Positions 10,766 through 23,900 of a stretch of 64,000 nt of DNA are shown here, piece after piece. Position 1 is the stretch's first letter. Every line of letters begins with the position of its first letter. The notes under the pieces were generated by a model. It searched no databases. It saw only the letters and a program-made list of their open reading frames with translations, and was not told where the DNA came from. A program made the position numbers and the translations under genes. Source of the stretch: Quercus robur. Lineage: Eukaryota > Streptophyta > Magnoliopsida > Fagales > Fagaceae. The stretch spans positions 55,052,406 to 55,116,405 of the forward strand of contig NC_065542.1 in assembly GCF_932294415.1 (NCBI RefSeq). Direction: 5' to 3'.

Positions 10766-13700
10766 ATGGGAGACGAAAAGAAGGACAAAAAAGTTGAAAC
10801 CGGGAAGAAGGTACCGATAGCAGGAAAGAGGAACATACTCATTACAAGCGCCTTGCCTTACGTTAACAACGTTCCTCATCTCGGAAACATCATTGGCAGT
10901 ATGTACTATGTACCACTACTCTTTTATTTATTTCCTCTTTTATATCTGTCTGCTTCGTTTTTACTCTTTTCTTTTCTTGTAATAACTAATAATTGTTTTC
11001 CTGAACTCAAATCATCTGTATCGCTTTATGTCCACGAATCACAACTTGACATGTATTGATTTTTAACTTTACGAGCTTATTTTATTTTATTTTTTTAGAA
11101 CTAAAACATGCCATGATAATTGGCTAAAAATCTTCCTTTTTAATAGCAGGTTACCACATGTCACTTTTTTTTTCTTGGTCATGGAGTAACTTAGGTTTAA
11201 AATGGAAAAAAAAAAAAAAATTATATACAAGGCGTGTTGCAAATGGTGGAACATAAATTGGCACACTAAGAATGAGACAATATAATTTTTATTCCATGAT
11301 CTTCACATACCTGTATTGTCTGTGAGTGTATGTACCATAATTGGAGTACAATATAGCGGGGAGGGGGGAGGTTGGAGTACAAATTTTTTTTTTTTTTCCT
11401 CTTTTAGGTTGCAATATCTAAATTTAGTTTGCAACATAGGAATAAAAATTCTGTCCCACTATGAGCGCTAACATTTTATGTTCCACCAAGCACGTCTTTT
11501 TTTCCTCCTACAAAGTTTAAAGTGGAAAAAAAACACGCACACACGCACTCATGGTATATTGCAATTAGATTAGTGGAGCATAGAGTGGCACACTAAAAGT
11601 GGGATAGAAAATTTGTATTCATAACATACAGTCAACATGTGTATTTATGCCAATTTCGTTGTTAATGTCATGAATTAATTGTATAGCCAAATCAAATATC
11701 TCCTTTTTGAATGAAAAAAAAAATCTCACTAATGATTTATTGTCTTTTAGTTATTTGTTATGAATGAAAAAGTGATACAGCGAGAGAAGGTGTAAAAATG
11801 TTTAGTGACATAGTATTTTTTGATTTAATAGGAGGCTATGTGTAGTATATGTTTTTGAATTTTACATTTTAGAAATGATAAATAGGGGTTAAGTTCTATG
11901 AACTAAATTCTTGCGAGATATGTGTTTTATGGTGCTAATCATGCGGGGGTAAAATATATCTTCCCTTTAATTTTTCTTCACATTCTTAGTATTTAGTATG
12001 TGCATAACATAGCTCGATTTATCTTTGTTGTTGAATGTCCAATCACTGTCTTCATAGCTAATTTTGGTACACATGGAACAGGTGTTTTAAGTGCTGATGT
12101 TTTTGCTAGATATTGCCGTCTTCGTGGCTATAATGTGATTTACATATGTGGAACTGATGAATATGGAACAACAACAGAGACAAAAGCTTTGGAGGAGAAT
12201 TGTACCCCAAAGCAGATTTGTGACAAGTAAATTGTTCATTGTGGCAGAGCATATTTTATGATTTCAATTGATGTTTTGGTTATTGAAGGTTTCCTTTTGA
12301 TCTGCATATCTAGAAATAGAATATCTAACTCATTCACTGATGGTCACTTTCTAGTGCAAGGTCATAAAGAGGAAACTTTGTATGATGATATATAAAATTT
12401 GTTATGATTTCTTTTGTCCTTTTATTTTTGGTGATAAGTATGGTGACTGGTGAGAAATGCAGGGCAGAATGTTTTACTTTCACCTTAAGTTTTTGGATAT
12501 GTTACTGAGTTGCTTTTCACGCCTCTGTTACAATTCATTTTAATTACTATATTCTTCCTATAGGCCTTGTTTGGATTGAGGGGGGGAGGAAGGGGAAGCA
12601 AGGGGGAGTAGAGTAGAGTTGCCAAAAAATTAGGCCAATTTTTGGCCAACTCTACTCTACTCCCCCTCAATCCAAACGGACCAATAGAGTCTCTGTGCAT
12701 TGATATTGTTGGCATTCCCCTATTACTCTTAAAAACCTTTGCTCTTGGTTAAGACTTCAATAAGATGGCTATAAGTGATAAATTGCTAATTTTCTCAAAA
12801 GCTTAAGTTGTTAGGAATGGTGAATTTGATCATATAATCATAACTCTAACAAAAAGTTGTATCTCAGAGAAATTTCAACTTTTAATTGCAATGTAGATAT
12901 TACGCAATTCATAAGGAAGTTTACAATTGGTTTAACATAAGTTTTGATGAATTCGGGCGCACATCAACTCCTCAACAAACTGATATCTGCCAATCAATAT
13001 TCAAGAAACTGATGGAGAACAATTGGCTTTCTGAAAACATGATACAACAGGTACAAAGTTACCATAATGGTTTGATGTGCTTGTAAAAGTGATTCTTTTC
13101 TTCCTTAGCCACTGTTCTTTTTTCTTCTTTTTTTTTTGTTGAATACTGCAAACTTGCAGCATTATTTACTCAATAATGAATTTTAATTCTACAACAATTC
13201 AGCTTTATTGTGACACATGCGATCGTTTCTTGGCTGATCGATTTGTGGAAGGCACCTGTCCATTTCCAACTTGTAATTATGATTCTGCACGTGGGGACCA
13301 ATGTGAAAAGTGTGGTGAGCTTCTAAATACAACTGAACTTAAAGATCCAAGATGTAAGGTATGTGTGCCTCTACTTTCTCTTAAGTTCTGCTTTCTTTTT
13401 GAATATTTTCCCTAGTTTATACTTAAGTTATAATTAACAGGTATGTCGGAAAACTCCCCAAATTCGTGATACGAACCATTTATTTCTAGAGCTCCCACTG
13501 CTGAAGGATAAATTGGAGGTATATATCAATGACATGTCAGTTGCAGGATCTTGGAGCCAGAATGCTATTCAAGCTACTCATGGATGGCTTAAAGGAGGAT
13601 TAAAACCCCGCTGTATAACTAGGGATCTTAAGTGGGGGGTTCCTGTTCCACATGAAAAATTTAAGGATAAGGTTAGCAAGTAATTTTTCATGTTTTTTAG

Positions 13701-16700
13701 AAATTTGCCATTTCTCTTGATTTTGGGGATTTACCATTTCTCTTGAAGTGGAGAAGTTTCTTTTTGTAGTAGTCCTAAAGAAGTTTGCAGGTTGACTTCC
13801 AGTCCTTTTGCTTGTAGTAGTTTTGGCAAGTAATCCTTTTGCTTTCACTGATTGATCATGATCCCTCCAATTTTGTGATGCTAAGGTTTTCTACGTATGG
13901 TTTGATGCACCTATTGGTTATGTCTCAATCACTGCATGCTACACACCTGATTGGGAGAAGTGGTGGAAGAACCCTGAAAATGTAGAGCTGTATCAGTTCA
14001 TGGGCAAGGACAATGTGCCATTCCATACTGTAAGAATTTTTAATCACATATAATCTTAGATTTATATTTGTTAATTTACAACAGCTTCTCTTCCATGTTT
14101 TAGCTTAAAAAAAGGATGCAAGAACTCGTTCTATCAAGGATAATATCTTCATCCGCCCAAAAAAAAAAGAAAAAAAGGATAATATCTTCATCTATGGCAT
14201 TTTCTGTTGAGGGAGTCGACTTTCTGAATTCTCTGAGATTTTGTTAGCTTTGTATTTTTCAGTATTTTTTTGTTGTTGTTTTCCTTTTACTGTTTTCTAT
14301 TGCTCCAGGTGTACACATATAGTGGGTATTTTTATCTCCTACCAACTATTCATACAATATACATAGACACACACACATCAATGCAACACTATTTGATGCA
14401 CCTCATCTAATCAATATACATATACATATACCTGATATTATTATATAATATAGTGCACACATTCTTGTATGTTTATGACTATCAAGTTATTGAGTTAGTC
14501 AATTTCAGCTAAGCCTGGCTCAATCTTGGTTTTGTGCAAGGCTACTATTACTTGAGTGCAATAGTGATTTTTTACATATTAAATTTGGTCTCTCCTTAGA
14601 GAAAACTATTGTTTCAAATGATATCTGAAAAGGCCAATCCAGTATATAATCTGGTGTTCCAAGTTTATTAAGTTAAACATTATATTTTCATGCATTGGCA
14701 ACCGCCAGCATGGATGTACTGCATGCCACCATCCTCTAGTATCAATCAATCAGGTCCCCTCCTGTCCCTTTCTTCATAAAATTGGGAGTTGAGATATCAT
14801 TATTAGACCTTTGAAATGTTAATTTTTGAAGTTAGTTCCAAAAGCCTTTTAGTTCAACTAACACCTCCTTGTGTTTACAACAAAGACATCTAGAGTTCAA
14901 ATCTCCCTCTCTTAACTATTGAATTATCAAAAAAAAGTTTTTGAAGTTAAAACTTACACGGGTTAGTTAAAGCATTATTTCACTATATCAATAAGAGTCA
15001 GATTTTTCCTGCCAACTGCTTATTTGCTTTTTATAATCTCATTCCAGGTGATGTTTCCATCTGCACTCCTTGGAACTGGAGAAAACTGGACATTGATGAA
15101 GAGCATTAGTGTTACAGAGTATTTAAACTATGAAGCAGGTATACTTTAGCCACCTGAAGTGGTTGTCAACTTGTCATTATGTCACACCTTACGTTGATTG
15201 GGTATTTGATGCTTTAATTATTTATTTTTAAGCTCTCTTTGTATCATTATCATCATCACTACTGTTGGTTTTATTATAAATGTTGCAGGAAAGTTCTCCA
15301 AAAGCAAGGGTATAGGAGTTTTTGGCAATGATGTCAAAGATACTAACATTCCCTCAGAAGTGTGGCGATACTACTTGCTGACTAACAGGCCAGAGGTAAG
15401 TTCTGTTGATGAGGCTTCTGGTGATTCTTGATTTCTGCACTCTACTTGCAAGTTCTAATGCAGTTTTTTCCCATTAGGTCTCAGACACATTGTTTACATG
15501 GGCAGACTTGCAAGCAAAACTAAATACTGAGTTACTGAATAATTTGGGCAATTTCATTAACCGAGTATTGAGTTTCATTGCCAAACCTCCAGGTCAGTAA
15601 GCTGCTTGCAGACATCAAATCCTTATAGTGCTGCTCTCTCAAATTGGAATTTTCTTTGAAAAATAAATGACTAAAACACCCCGTCTTCGGATTTATTTTT
15701 AGCCATATTTCGGTACCCTAAAATCTTTGCATTCTGGAAAGATATGAACATGACTTTAATCCTTCTAGTGCTAAAAAGAACAATTATCAAGTTGTAGGAT
15801 AAAAATATCACTTTCCTAAAAGAGAAAAACTACATGGGTTGAATGTAATTGGAGATGGCAGATCATGGTACTGTGCAATTAACAATTAAACTCTCATCTG
15901 TATTAGCTAATATGATAAAGCCGTCTTGCTTTCTACTTTACTGTTCTTTGTTGCAAAAGAAACAGAGATGTACCTTGTCTCCATAAATATTCTTACGTAT
16001 TGGACAATATAAATACTTGGATTCCCAGGAACTTCACAGAATAATATAATCATATATACTTAAATATGTCATATCTGGTACAGTATTATTAAACAAAATT
16101 TTCTGTAATTGATCAAGGATTTAAATCATAACTAGAATTGTTATCAATAACTTCAATGACATGGGCTATTAATTTATGAAAAAACTACTTGCATAATAAT
16201 TTTATTTATATTTTGTACTGTTGAAGTCATAGGATTATGTATCTACATATCTAGTAATTGTGGCATGATTTCTGAAAATTTGGCCTAAAAGTGCAGTGAA
16301 TAGTATATTATCTCAGAGGAGACCACCTTATTATCTTAAATTCATGTCTTAGCATCCATTTTTTATAACTTGACCTTTTGGATCGTCATATGATGATTGA
16401 AAGTTTGGGTTACGTGTGTTCACTTGTGCAACTGAAACTTCAGGCAGTCACTTATTGGTTACTTTCTTTCCCTCCCTATGTCATATGTTCCTTCATCTTT
16501 TTAGTGAGAATTAATTTTTGCAGGACTAGGATATGGATCTGTCATTCCTGATGCTCCAGGGGTGGAATCAAATCTCTTGACGAAAACATTGTCAGAAAAA
16601 ATTGGTAATTATGTGGAGCAATATGTAGAAGCAATGGAAAAGGTGATTAAATATAGTTATGGGTAATTTAATCTTTATGCATAATAATTTTCTATAATTC

Positions 16701-17519
16701 AGACTTAGGTATCCTCTATGCATTATTTTACCAAGAAGGGGGAACTATCCATGTTTCATATGACAGGTTAAACTAAAGCAGGCATTAAAAATTGCAATGA
16801 GCATCTCTAGTGAGGGGAATGCATATCTGCAAGTAAGCTCATTAAAACTTAAAAGTTATATTTTATTGATTGTTCACTCTATTTTCAACTACTGCTTATT
16901 CATCAAATTTTTTAATATACAGGAGAGCCAATTCTGGAAACTTTACAAGCAAGACCAAGCTTCCTGCTCTCTTGTTGTGAGAACTTCAGTGGGGCTGGTT
17001 TATCTTCTCTCGTGTTTGTTAGAACCTTTCATGCCATCATTTTCTATCAAGGTACGCTTCACATCCAGCACTCAATACATTGTTAGCTTAAGAGTAAGAG
17101 GTATCTTCCAAATGGTTGTCAACCACTGACCGATTCTGCATTTTCCAATGCTGAAGGTACTAAAGCAGCTTAATTTGCCTCCTGAAAAAATTTCACTTTG
17201 TGATGAGACTGGAGATCTTGAAAGGGCAAAAAAACCTTGGGAAAGTCTACCTGCTGGTCATAAAATTGGGACACCAGAACCTTTGTTTAAGGAGTTGGTA
17301 TGTGTTTTATTCTTTTACTCCCACCTCCAATAATTATTTTTCCCCAAATCTGTTTGCTTTTCTAAATGTTTATTTTGTAATTCATCTTCAATGGTACAGA
17401 AAGATGAGGATGTGGAATTTTTCCGGGAGAAGTTTGCTGGAAGTCAAGCTGATAGGGATGTAAAAGACAGAAGTCGAAAAGAAATCACAGAGCAACTAGG
17501 GAAAACAAAACTTACTTAA
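10766..17519 (+). CDS. Cytosolic methionyl-tRNA synthetase, short form lacking the C-terminal tRNA-binding domain
   Basis: Class I aminoacyl-tRNA synthetase charging tRNA-Met for cytosolic translation. Exons: 10766-10898, 12082-12226, 12897-13050, 13203-13358, 13441-13671, 13886-14029, 15048-15138, 15289-15395, 15478-15592, 16524-16642, 16767-16832, 16923-17051, 17157-17297, 17400-17519; 1851 nt, 616 residues, all junctions GT-AG and in phase. Seen: HLGN (HIGH motif) at 38-41, paired cysteines of the zinc insert (C147/C150, C163/C168, C178/C181), WFDAPIGY at 278-285, KFSKS (KMSKS) at 353-357, then the helical anticodon-binding part. Plant cytosolic enzymes are about 800 residues and end in an EMAP II-like tRNA-binding domain. 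Here TAA comes right after FAGSQADR and a short tail ending KTKLT, and I find no remnant of that domain downstream. The start MGDEKK is chosen although the frame is open to 10583; the upstream CT-rich part (10676-10692) looks like 5' UTR. Confidence 0.9.
11229..11497. mobile_element. MITE-like inverted repeat in synthetase intron 1
   Basis: ggcgtgttgcaaatggtgg at the left and ttccaccaagcacgtc at the right, each followed inward by matching blocks (ggaacataaa, aatttttattcc), form imperfect inverted ends. A partial third block at about 11556-11620 resembles the left end. TSD not found. Confidence 0.5.
12563..12682. mobile_element. Foldback MITE in synthetase intron 2
   Basis: The left end ggccttgtttggattgaggg and the right end ccctcaatccaaacggacc are inverted, and gagtagagtagagttg pairs with caactctactctactc, so nearly all of the 120 bp folds into one hairpin. 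The termini resemble PIF/Harbinger-type MITE ends (GGCC..GTTTGGAT); the family is inferred. Confidence 0.65.
14154..14174 (+). mobile_element. Micro retro-insertion: cgccc plus A-rich tract between 18-bp TSDs
   Basis: aaggataatatcttcatc occurs exactly at 14136-14153 and 14175-14192. Between them are only 21 bases, cgccc followed by an A tract with one G. Located in synthetase intron 6. Confidence 0.7.
14835..14937 (+). mobile_element. Short SINE with 12-bp TSD in synthetase intron 6
   Basis: TSD tttttgaagtta at 14823-14834 and 14938-14949. The body holds an A-box-like tagttcaactaacacc, a B-box-like gagttcaaatctccc, and ends ttgaattatcaaaaaaaa. Related tail fragments occur at about 5170-5200 and 50140-50210. 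The TTATC-A(n) end equals the end of the LINEs at 29639-30958 and near 47717. Confidence 0.75.
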
Positions 17520-18547
17520 TATCCAACTATAATCTCATTCCAGGGAGTCCGGAAAACTTTTATGACATGTTCCATATTACTTGAAAATTAATGTTGAAAT
17601 ATTTCTCTAGCATATCACCTTGTAATAAGCTAACATTCCATGTAAATTTGTGACAACTGTTAAAGAAGAGCAGCATAGGATACTTTTAGTCTATTTACAT
17701 GGCAGATAAGTATAGAACATAAGAATGTACAGGCTCTCACAATGACAAATATCCTTGAGGATCCTTATCTTTCCATGAATTAAAATTTGTCTATTGAGGG
17801 AATACTTCCAATATTGAATATATAAAGTACAGATGGAAATAGATAGGCCTTTAATTTGTCTACTGGTGTAAAACATTCAGCCTCACTGCTGCAGTTTTTC
17901 TCAGCATGCTGCTTCTCCACATTGAAAGTTTCGCCAAGTTCAGCTTAACAAGCCCATTCTTAGTTTGTAGTAGCCTAATAGGTTCAAGTTAAAACTAGGG
18001 ATGGAGCCAGGAATTTGATTTAGGAACCCTTTTAGAAATACAAATCTACATTAATCTTATAAGTTCTATTTCTAACAAAATGTTAGGGTAATTCTTTTGG
18101 GCCTAAATTTCAGTTATATACTTATTTGAAAACACTAGCTTCGTTACCAGCTTCTTGCAGAGAGGTCTTAAAGGATTTTCACATTGAATGTGCTCAAATG
18201 CAACCCTAGCAATACTATCACCATGAACATAATGGGAAAAAAAAGAAGAAGTTTGCACCATTGACAAAGATACTCACTCATCATTTAATTTCCACAAATA
18301 TAATTTAACAATAAAATTTTCACCAACAAAATTTCCTTAAACAATGCAAAATAGAACCCAAAACGATTCTGCCAATTTGCACAAAAATACATGAATTTCT
18401 CCCCTTCAATTTGCTAATGCTAAAAACTGATGCCAAATGGACAATTACTTTAACAGTTAGATATTTCTATTGAATTTTTATCCAAGAAAAAAAAAATAAG
18501 AAATTTTTTTTACTAAATTAGCATATATACAATTAAAAATCCATCAC
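17520..18547. other. Downstream of synthetase: 3' UTR and spacer
   Basis: The first few hundred bases are presumably 3' UTR. I looked here for the missing C-terminal tRNA-binding domain and saw none in any frame. The rest is AT-rich with no gene. Confidence 0.5.
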
Positions 18548-18565
18548 AACCTTAGGGGGTATATC

Positions 18566-19223
18566 TTTTTTTTTTTTTTTTTTGAGACAAAGGTAAGCGA
18601 AATATTATTAAGAAAATCCAAAACTAAAAAATACACCACAAGTTCAAGGCAAATCCGAATGGAAAACATCTTCCACATCCTCAGGTAGAGATTCTACCCA
18701 TACATCAATATCTGCAGATAAAACTGCTTTTTTAGCTAAACAATGAGCTAACCTATTCCCCTCACGCCGAACATGCTGAAACAAACAGCTCCTCAACGTT
18801 CCCCCAATTTGCTTAGATTCATCAATAATGTGACCAAACAAAGTACGACAGCAACCAAAGCCTTTCAAAGCAGCAATAACCCGATTACAATCACCTTCAA
18901 TAATCACTTGAAACACACACAACTCTGCAGCAAACCTCACTGCCCTACGAGTTGCCAAAGCTTTAGCCATTTCAACAGACTGAACCGAGCCAATATTCTG
19001 CCGCAAAGCTCCAATAATTTGCCCATCACAGTCACGAACAACTACACCAACACCTGCTGACCCGGTTTCTGCAAAGAAAGTTGCATCGAAGTTCACTTTG
19101 TAATGATCCTGAGGGGGAGGAGACCAACGCACCAGGGACCGACGCACTGGCGCACTCTGCACTTGAGGATTAACTTCCCAAAACTCATCAACTAAGCCCC
19201 GAGCTCGCTCACCCAGTTCATGC
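18566..19223 (-). mobile_element. 5'-truncated LINE carrying an RNase H domain, 17-18-bp TSD
   Basis: TSD aaccttagggggtatatc at 18548-18565 and aaccttaggggtatatc at 19224-19240 (one G differs). The minus strand ends in tttgtctc plus about 18 A, marking the 3' end. The reading frame is open across the insert and encodes the plant RNase H-like domain (RVT_3 type) of LINE ORF2: VNFDATFF, IEGDCNRVI and HVRREGNRLAHCLAKK. The usual AEAL glutamate position reads MAKALA, so a catalytic Glu appears changed to Lys. The open frame runs through the TSD into flanking DNA to 19282; that extension is chance, so this is not a host gene. Confidence 0.88.
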
Positions 19224-19514
19224 AACCTTAGGGGTATATCAAACGCATGAGTTTGTAATTTTTTTTTTCTTCTTAATACCAATGTCGAAGTTATTCAGCC
19301 AAAAAAAAAAAAAAAAAGAAACTCATGAGTTATTAATCATCATAATAATAAAGCTTAAACAGCTATAAAAAGGCATTTAGATTTAAAATGATTAATATTT
19401 TTAAGTTATCAAAGAAGGAAAAAATAGTGTTTTATTTATTTATGGAAGATAGTGTTTTTCTGGGACAAAACAATTAAAAAATACCAAATAGAATTACACT
19501 TATTTAAGGGAAAT

Positions 19515-19587
19515 CGCCGTCTGTGGGAATCGAACCCACGACCACATGGTTAAAAGCCATGCGCTCTACCGGCTGAGCTAAGACGGC
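19515..19587 (-). tRNA. tRNA-Lys (anticodon UUU)
   Basis: 73 nt on the minus strand. The acceptor stem GCCGTCT pairs perfectly with AGACGGC; the discriminator is G, as usual for plant tRNA-Lys. D stem GCTC/GAGC, anticodon stem CATGG/CCATG with loop CTTTTAA, T stem GTGGG/CCCAC with loop TTCGATT. No intron. Internal A box (TAGCTCAGCCGGTAGAG) and B box (GGTTCGATTCC) serve pol III. CCA is not encoded, as normal for nuclear genes. Its 3' 15 bases plus CCA are complementary to the primer-binding site at 38697-38714. Confidence 0.97.
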
Positions 19588-20918
19588 TCTTTTATTATAG
19601 CATCTAAATAAGATTATATCTTACATTTAGAATTTAACCTTGATTGTTTCCTGCAAATTACACCCAAGAAGTCAATTGCATCAATATCAAAATTAATAGT
19701 TACCTATTATAAAAAAAAAAACACACAATAATAATTTTGAATTTTTTACAATTTTAATCCTTAAAAATACGTCTCCTCGAAGCATTGTTGTTTAAGGCCT
19801 TAAGCTTAACCTATCTTGGCACTTAAAAGTTAAAACTTAAAACACCATAAAATAAATTGTTTGTTGTTGTTGTTGTTGTTATTATTATTAGTATTACAAA
19901 TATGTTATTTGCTATAAGGCTTTTAAGCAACTGATTTGTATAGCAAGGAGATAAAAATCAACTACAATACTTGTTTTTTAAATTTTTATCACTCTTATTT
20001 TTAATATTAGAAATATTGCAAATTTGATTACATAGATTTTACAAAATTGGTTTGTTAAATTAAATATAAAGAAATTAAACATTTAAACTGATGTGTTATC
20101 AATTCGCAAGGAATTAATTTAACATTTATTTATCATATTGTTTTTTTTTGGAAATTTATTATATTGTTAAAGTGACATCAATGATCAATCACATTTATTC
20201 TGGATTGGTTTCTAAGTAGTTTGCACTAAAATTTGTGACATGCTTTAACATTTTACTATATTTAATTAGTAACAACTTGTTAAGAAAAAAATAATCAATT
20301 TTTTTTGATAAAAAAAATCAATTTATTCTATATAGGGTTGGCAAAATCTTCTTGTCTAGCATAAATTTTTCCATATCAAAGAGGTGATGGGCATGAGTGA
20401 ACTTTGCTTGTCTCGCACCAGTTAAAATTGCACTTGTGTAATTTTAAACTATATTACACATATATACTATTCAATTTTTTTTATTAGATGTGATTTTTAA
20501 CAAATCTTTCATTGGATTATTTTTTTTCTTATACTTGAAATACTTTCAAAATTTTAAGATAATTTGATATCATAAATTTTAAGTTTTCATATTTAAAATT
20601 GTGCATAAAATGAATTTTTTAATCCAATAACAAATAACATTTAATTTGCACAAAAATTAGTATACTTATTAAGAATATAAAGAATATATAATCTAACAAT
20701 GAAAACATTTTTCATTCTTAATTTCTATAATAATTATTAAAAAAAATTTAGAGGAGTAGTTTTTTCTTTAATTAATTAATTAATAATTTTATTTATTTTT
20801 AGGAAGCTTTAGAAATATTATAGAGATGAAGAATAGGCTCTCTCTTGCCATTATAGACAGTCACACTTTGTGTGAGTTCAAACTTCAAAAAAGCAAAGAA
20901 GCTTCTTTCACTTCAACA
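19588..20918. other. AT-rich spacer and PIG-S upstream region
   Basis: Contains two poly(T)-type micro-insertions (about 20129-20168 and 20292-20330). The frame of PIG-S is open back to an ATG at 20826, but this part looks like 5' UTR. No other gene. Confidence 0.5.
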
Positions 20919-23900
20919 ATGGCGGAAATCTCCGAAGAACCTCCAAATCCAATACCTCCACAACCACAACCACAACCACAACACACACACCAACCATCCG
21001 AATCAACCATTCGAAAAGCCAAACCTGGACTCAAGCGTCTCACTCTCACTCTCTCAGTCCTCGTCTCTTTCATCTTCGCTTTCCCTTTCCTCTACAAATC
21101 CGTCGAAATCCACCGCGCTCCACTTCCCTTTCGAGAAATCGATTCCCTCTCGTCCCAAATCGGATCCAGCACCAACAGCCCCTCGCTTTCATTCCCTTGC
21201 CATTTCCAAGCAATCTTCGTAAATTTCAACAATTCCAACGCGGAAACCCTAGAGTCTTTGATTTTTGACGAACTGACCAAATTGACCTCCAACACAACCT
21301 CGCAATGCAGTACATCATCGGTAAAGCTTGTGAATTCTGGTCCAATTTGGTCCTTGATCGGGGCCGTCGATTTTGGCGGTGATGATGAGAGTGTCGACGA
21401 GGCTTTGGCGGGTGTGTTGGGTGGTGAGAAGGTGTATAGTGTGGTGGTGGTGAAAGGGGAGAGTGAGGAGGTGAAGGGGGTGGTGGGGAAGTATAGGCAT
21501 GGATGGGCTGTGGGGAGGGTTTCGGAGTTGGAGGCGGCGGAGAGGGTGGCGGAGATGTTTGTTAAGGTGTTTGTGAATGGTGGGAAGGAGGAAGGGTTCA
21601 TTCATGGGGAGTTTATGCCTGTTGGGGCTGATGGGAGGATTGTGCTTTCCTTTAATTTGCTTAATTCTAACCCACATGATTGGGTTTATGATTGGTATGA
21701 ATCTTGGCTTTTGACTCTTTTGTTATTTGTATTGTGATTTTCTATAATTTGTTCAATTTAAATTCACATGATTGTGTTTATGATTGGTATGAATACTGGG
21801 TTTTGACTCTTTTAATTCAAAGTTGTCTATATTGTGATTTCCTATGATTTGCTCAATTCAAATTCACATGATTGGGTTTATGATTGGTATGAATCTTGGC
21901 TTTTTACTCTTTTGTTATTTATATTGTGATTTCCTATAATTTGCTCAATTCAAATTCACAGGATTGGGTTTATGATTGGTATGAATCTTGGCTTTTGACT
22001 CTTTTGTTATTTGTATTGTGATTTTCTATAATTTGTTCAATTTAAATTCACATGATTGTGTTTATGATTGGTATGAATATTGGGTTTTGACTCTTTTAAT
22101 TCAAAGTTGTCTATATATTGTGATTTCCTATAATTTGCTCAATTCAAATTCCCATGATTGTGTTTATGATTGGTATGAATATTGGGTTTTGACTCTTTTA
22201 ATTCAAAGTTGTCTAAATTGTGATTTCCTATAATTTGCTCAATTCAAATTCACATGATTTTGTTTATGATTGGTATGAATCTTGGCCTTTGACTGTTTTA
22301 ATTCAATGTTCTATATATATTTATGGGATTTGAACCTTGAATGTTGTTGTTAGAAGCATCAAGAGGTCATTGTTGAAAGTTATATTGTTAAAATGGTATT
22401 GTTTTCCAATGAGCTCTAGTTCAATTGACACTTCCTTCTTCTTAAGAATGGGTGAAGGGCCTGAAGGCCGAGGTTGTGGGTTTGAAAATTCATTGGTTGT
22501 GTGTCTAAGTTACCAAATTATTGCTTTTTGTTTGTAGGGTTTTATGTTAGAGACATGTTAAAGTTGTTTCATTTTTGTTATGTTTGATTTTAAGGGAAAA
22601 TAATTTGGTAATTAAGTTGATTGAATAAAAAAAATACATTTATAACACAAGGTTGGCTACAAATATTAAGTCATTTCTCCATAATTTTTTTTTTGAAAGC
22701 ATTGGTAGCGAACAGAATCTTGAACTGGTTTCCTTGTAGACGTTTATCATGTCTTTGGTTGTGGCTTTCAGTACAAATATCTAAATATTGCTGATCTCCT
22801 CAAATATCTCAATATCTCTGATGGATAGCATAATAATAAGATAACGGCTCAAAGTGAAGATTCTCTGTTTTGGTTTTTTGTTTTGGTGTTTTGAGTTGTT
22901 GGGTATATATTTGAAGTCATAATTTCTTGCTTTATGCTGTGGTGAAAGTTATGTCAATTGTTTTTTACTTAATTTTATTTTTGATCATATCCATCTTTTA
23001 GATGGTAGGAAGCTTACTAAAAACATGTTTAGCAGAAAATTATATTTATTCTAGTTTTTCTTGCATTCTTGATAGATTTATATTTGGAGTAATTTTTTAT
23101 TGCTTTATCCTGTGGTTAGAATTATATGAATTGGGCTTAGTGTTATTATTAATATTTTTTATGGTTCGTTTTCATCTTTGACATGGTAGGAAACCTAATC
23201 AAAACATGATTATCATCACATAATATTTATTCCATTTTGTTCTTGCATTCTCTTGTTACTGCAGGGATTTTCAAGCAATAGATGATACACTATTGGCCCC
23301 TATAATTAAGGCTCTAGGACCGGTAGCTAACATCAGTGTGGAAAGTCAGGTAATAAATGTTCCAAAGTTTTTAGAAAATGCTTATCATTGTTTTGTATTA
23401 TGGCTAATTGGCTATCTATAACGTCCTCATATCTGATTGTAATTTGATTTTGTTGTCTGCCTGCTGGACAGGTTTTATACCATACACCAAAGTCTTCATT
23501 TTCTTTCTGGGACGATAAGAGGAAAGGCTACATCTTTAGCACCAAGGATCTTCCTTTCTTTGTATGCTTCTTTAAATCTTTAACTCCTCATGATTTAATT
23601 GTCAAATAGAAATTTAGAAGAGTATTTCTAATAATCTATATTCTCTTTGCCCCCTTTAATGTTTCATTTAAGTTCTTGAAGTTTCTTGGTGCAAAGATCT
23701 AAAAGCCTATTACATTTTAGTGTGTGTGTGCATGAATGCAGTCGCCTACATGTTTGCTCTCTACAAGAACCCAAAAACAAAAGTTTTTTTTTGGGGGGGG
23801 TGGGGGGGTGGTTAGCTTAAATCACCTTTTCTCCCCTTTTAAGAGTGTAAAATGGAAAGTAATGTATGGATTATTTTACTTCAAGATCCAACAGGTGACA

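Noticed and set aside
17520-18547. Remnant of the missing synthetase C-terminal domain
   Set aside because: No frame shows the tRNA-binding domain motifs; only AT-rich sequence is seen.
18644-19282. 212-codon minus-strand ORF as a host RNase H-like gene
   Set aside because: It lies in a poly(A)-ended insertion with TSD; its first residues come from the TSD and flanking DNA.
21673-22310. CRISPR-like or satellite array
   Set aside because: Contiguous tandem copies of an exon/intron junction without unique spacers in a plant gene.
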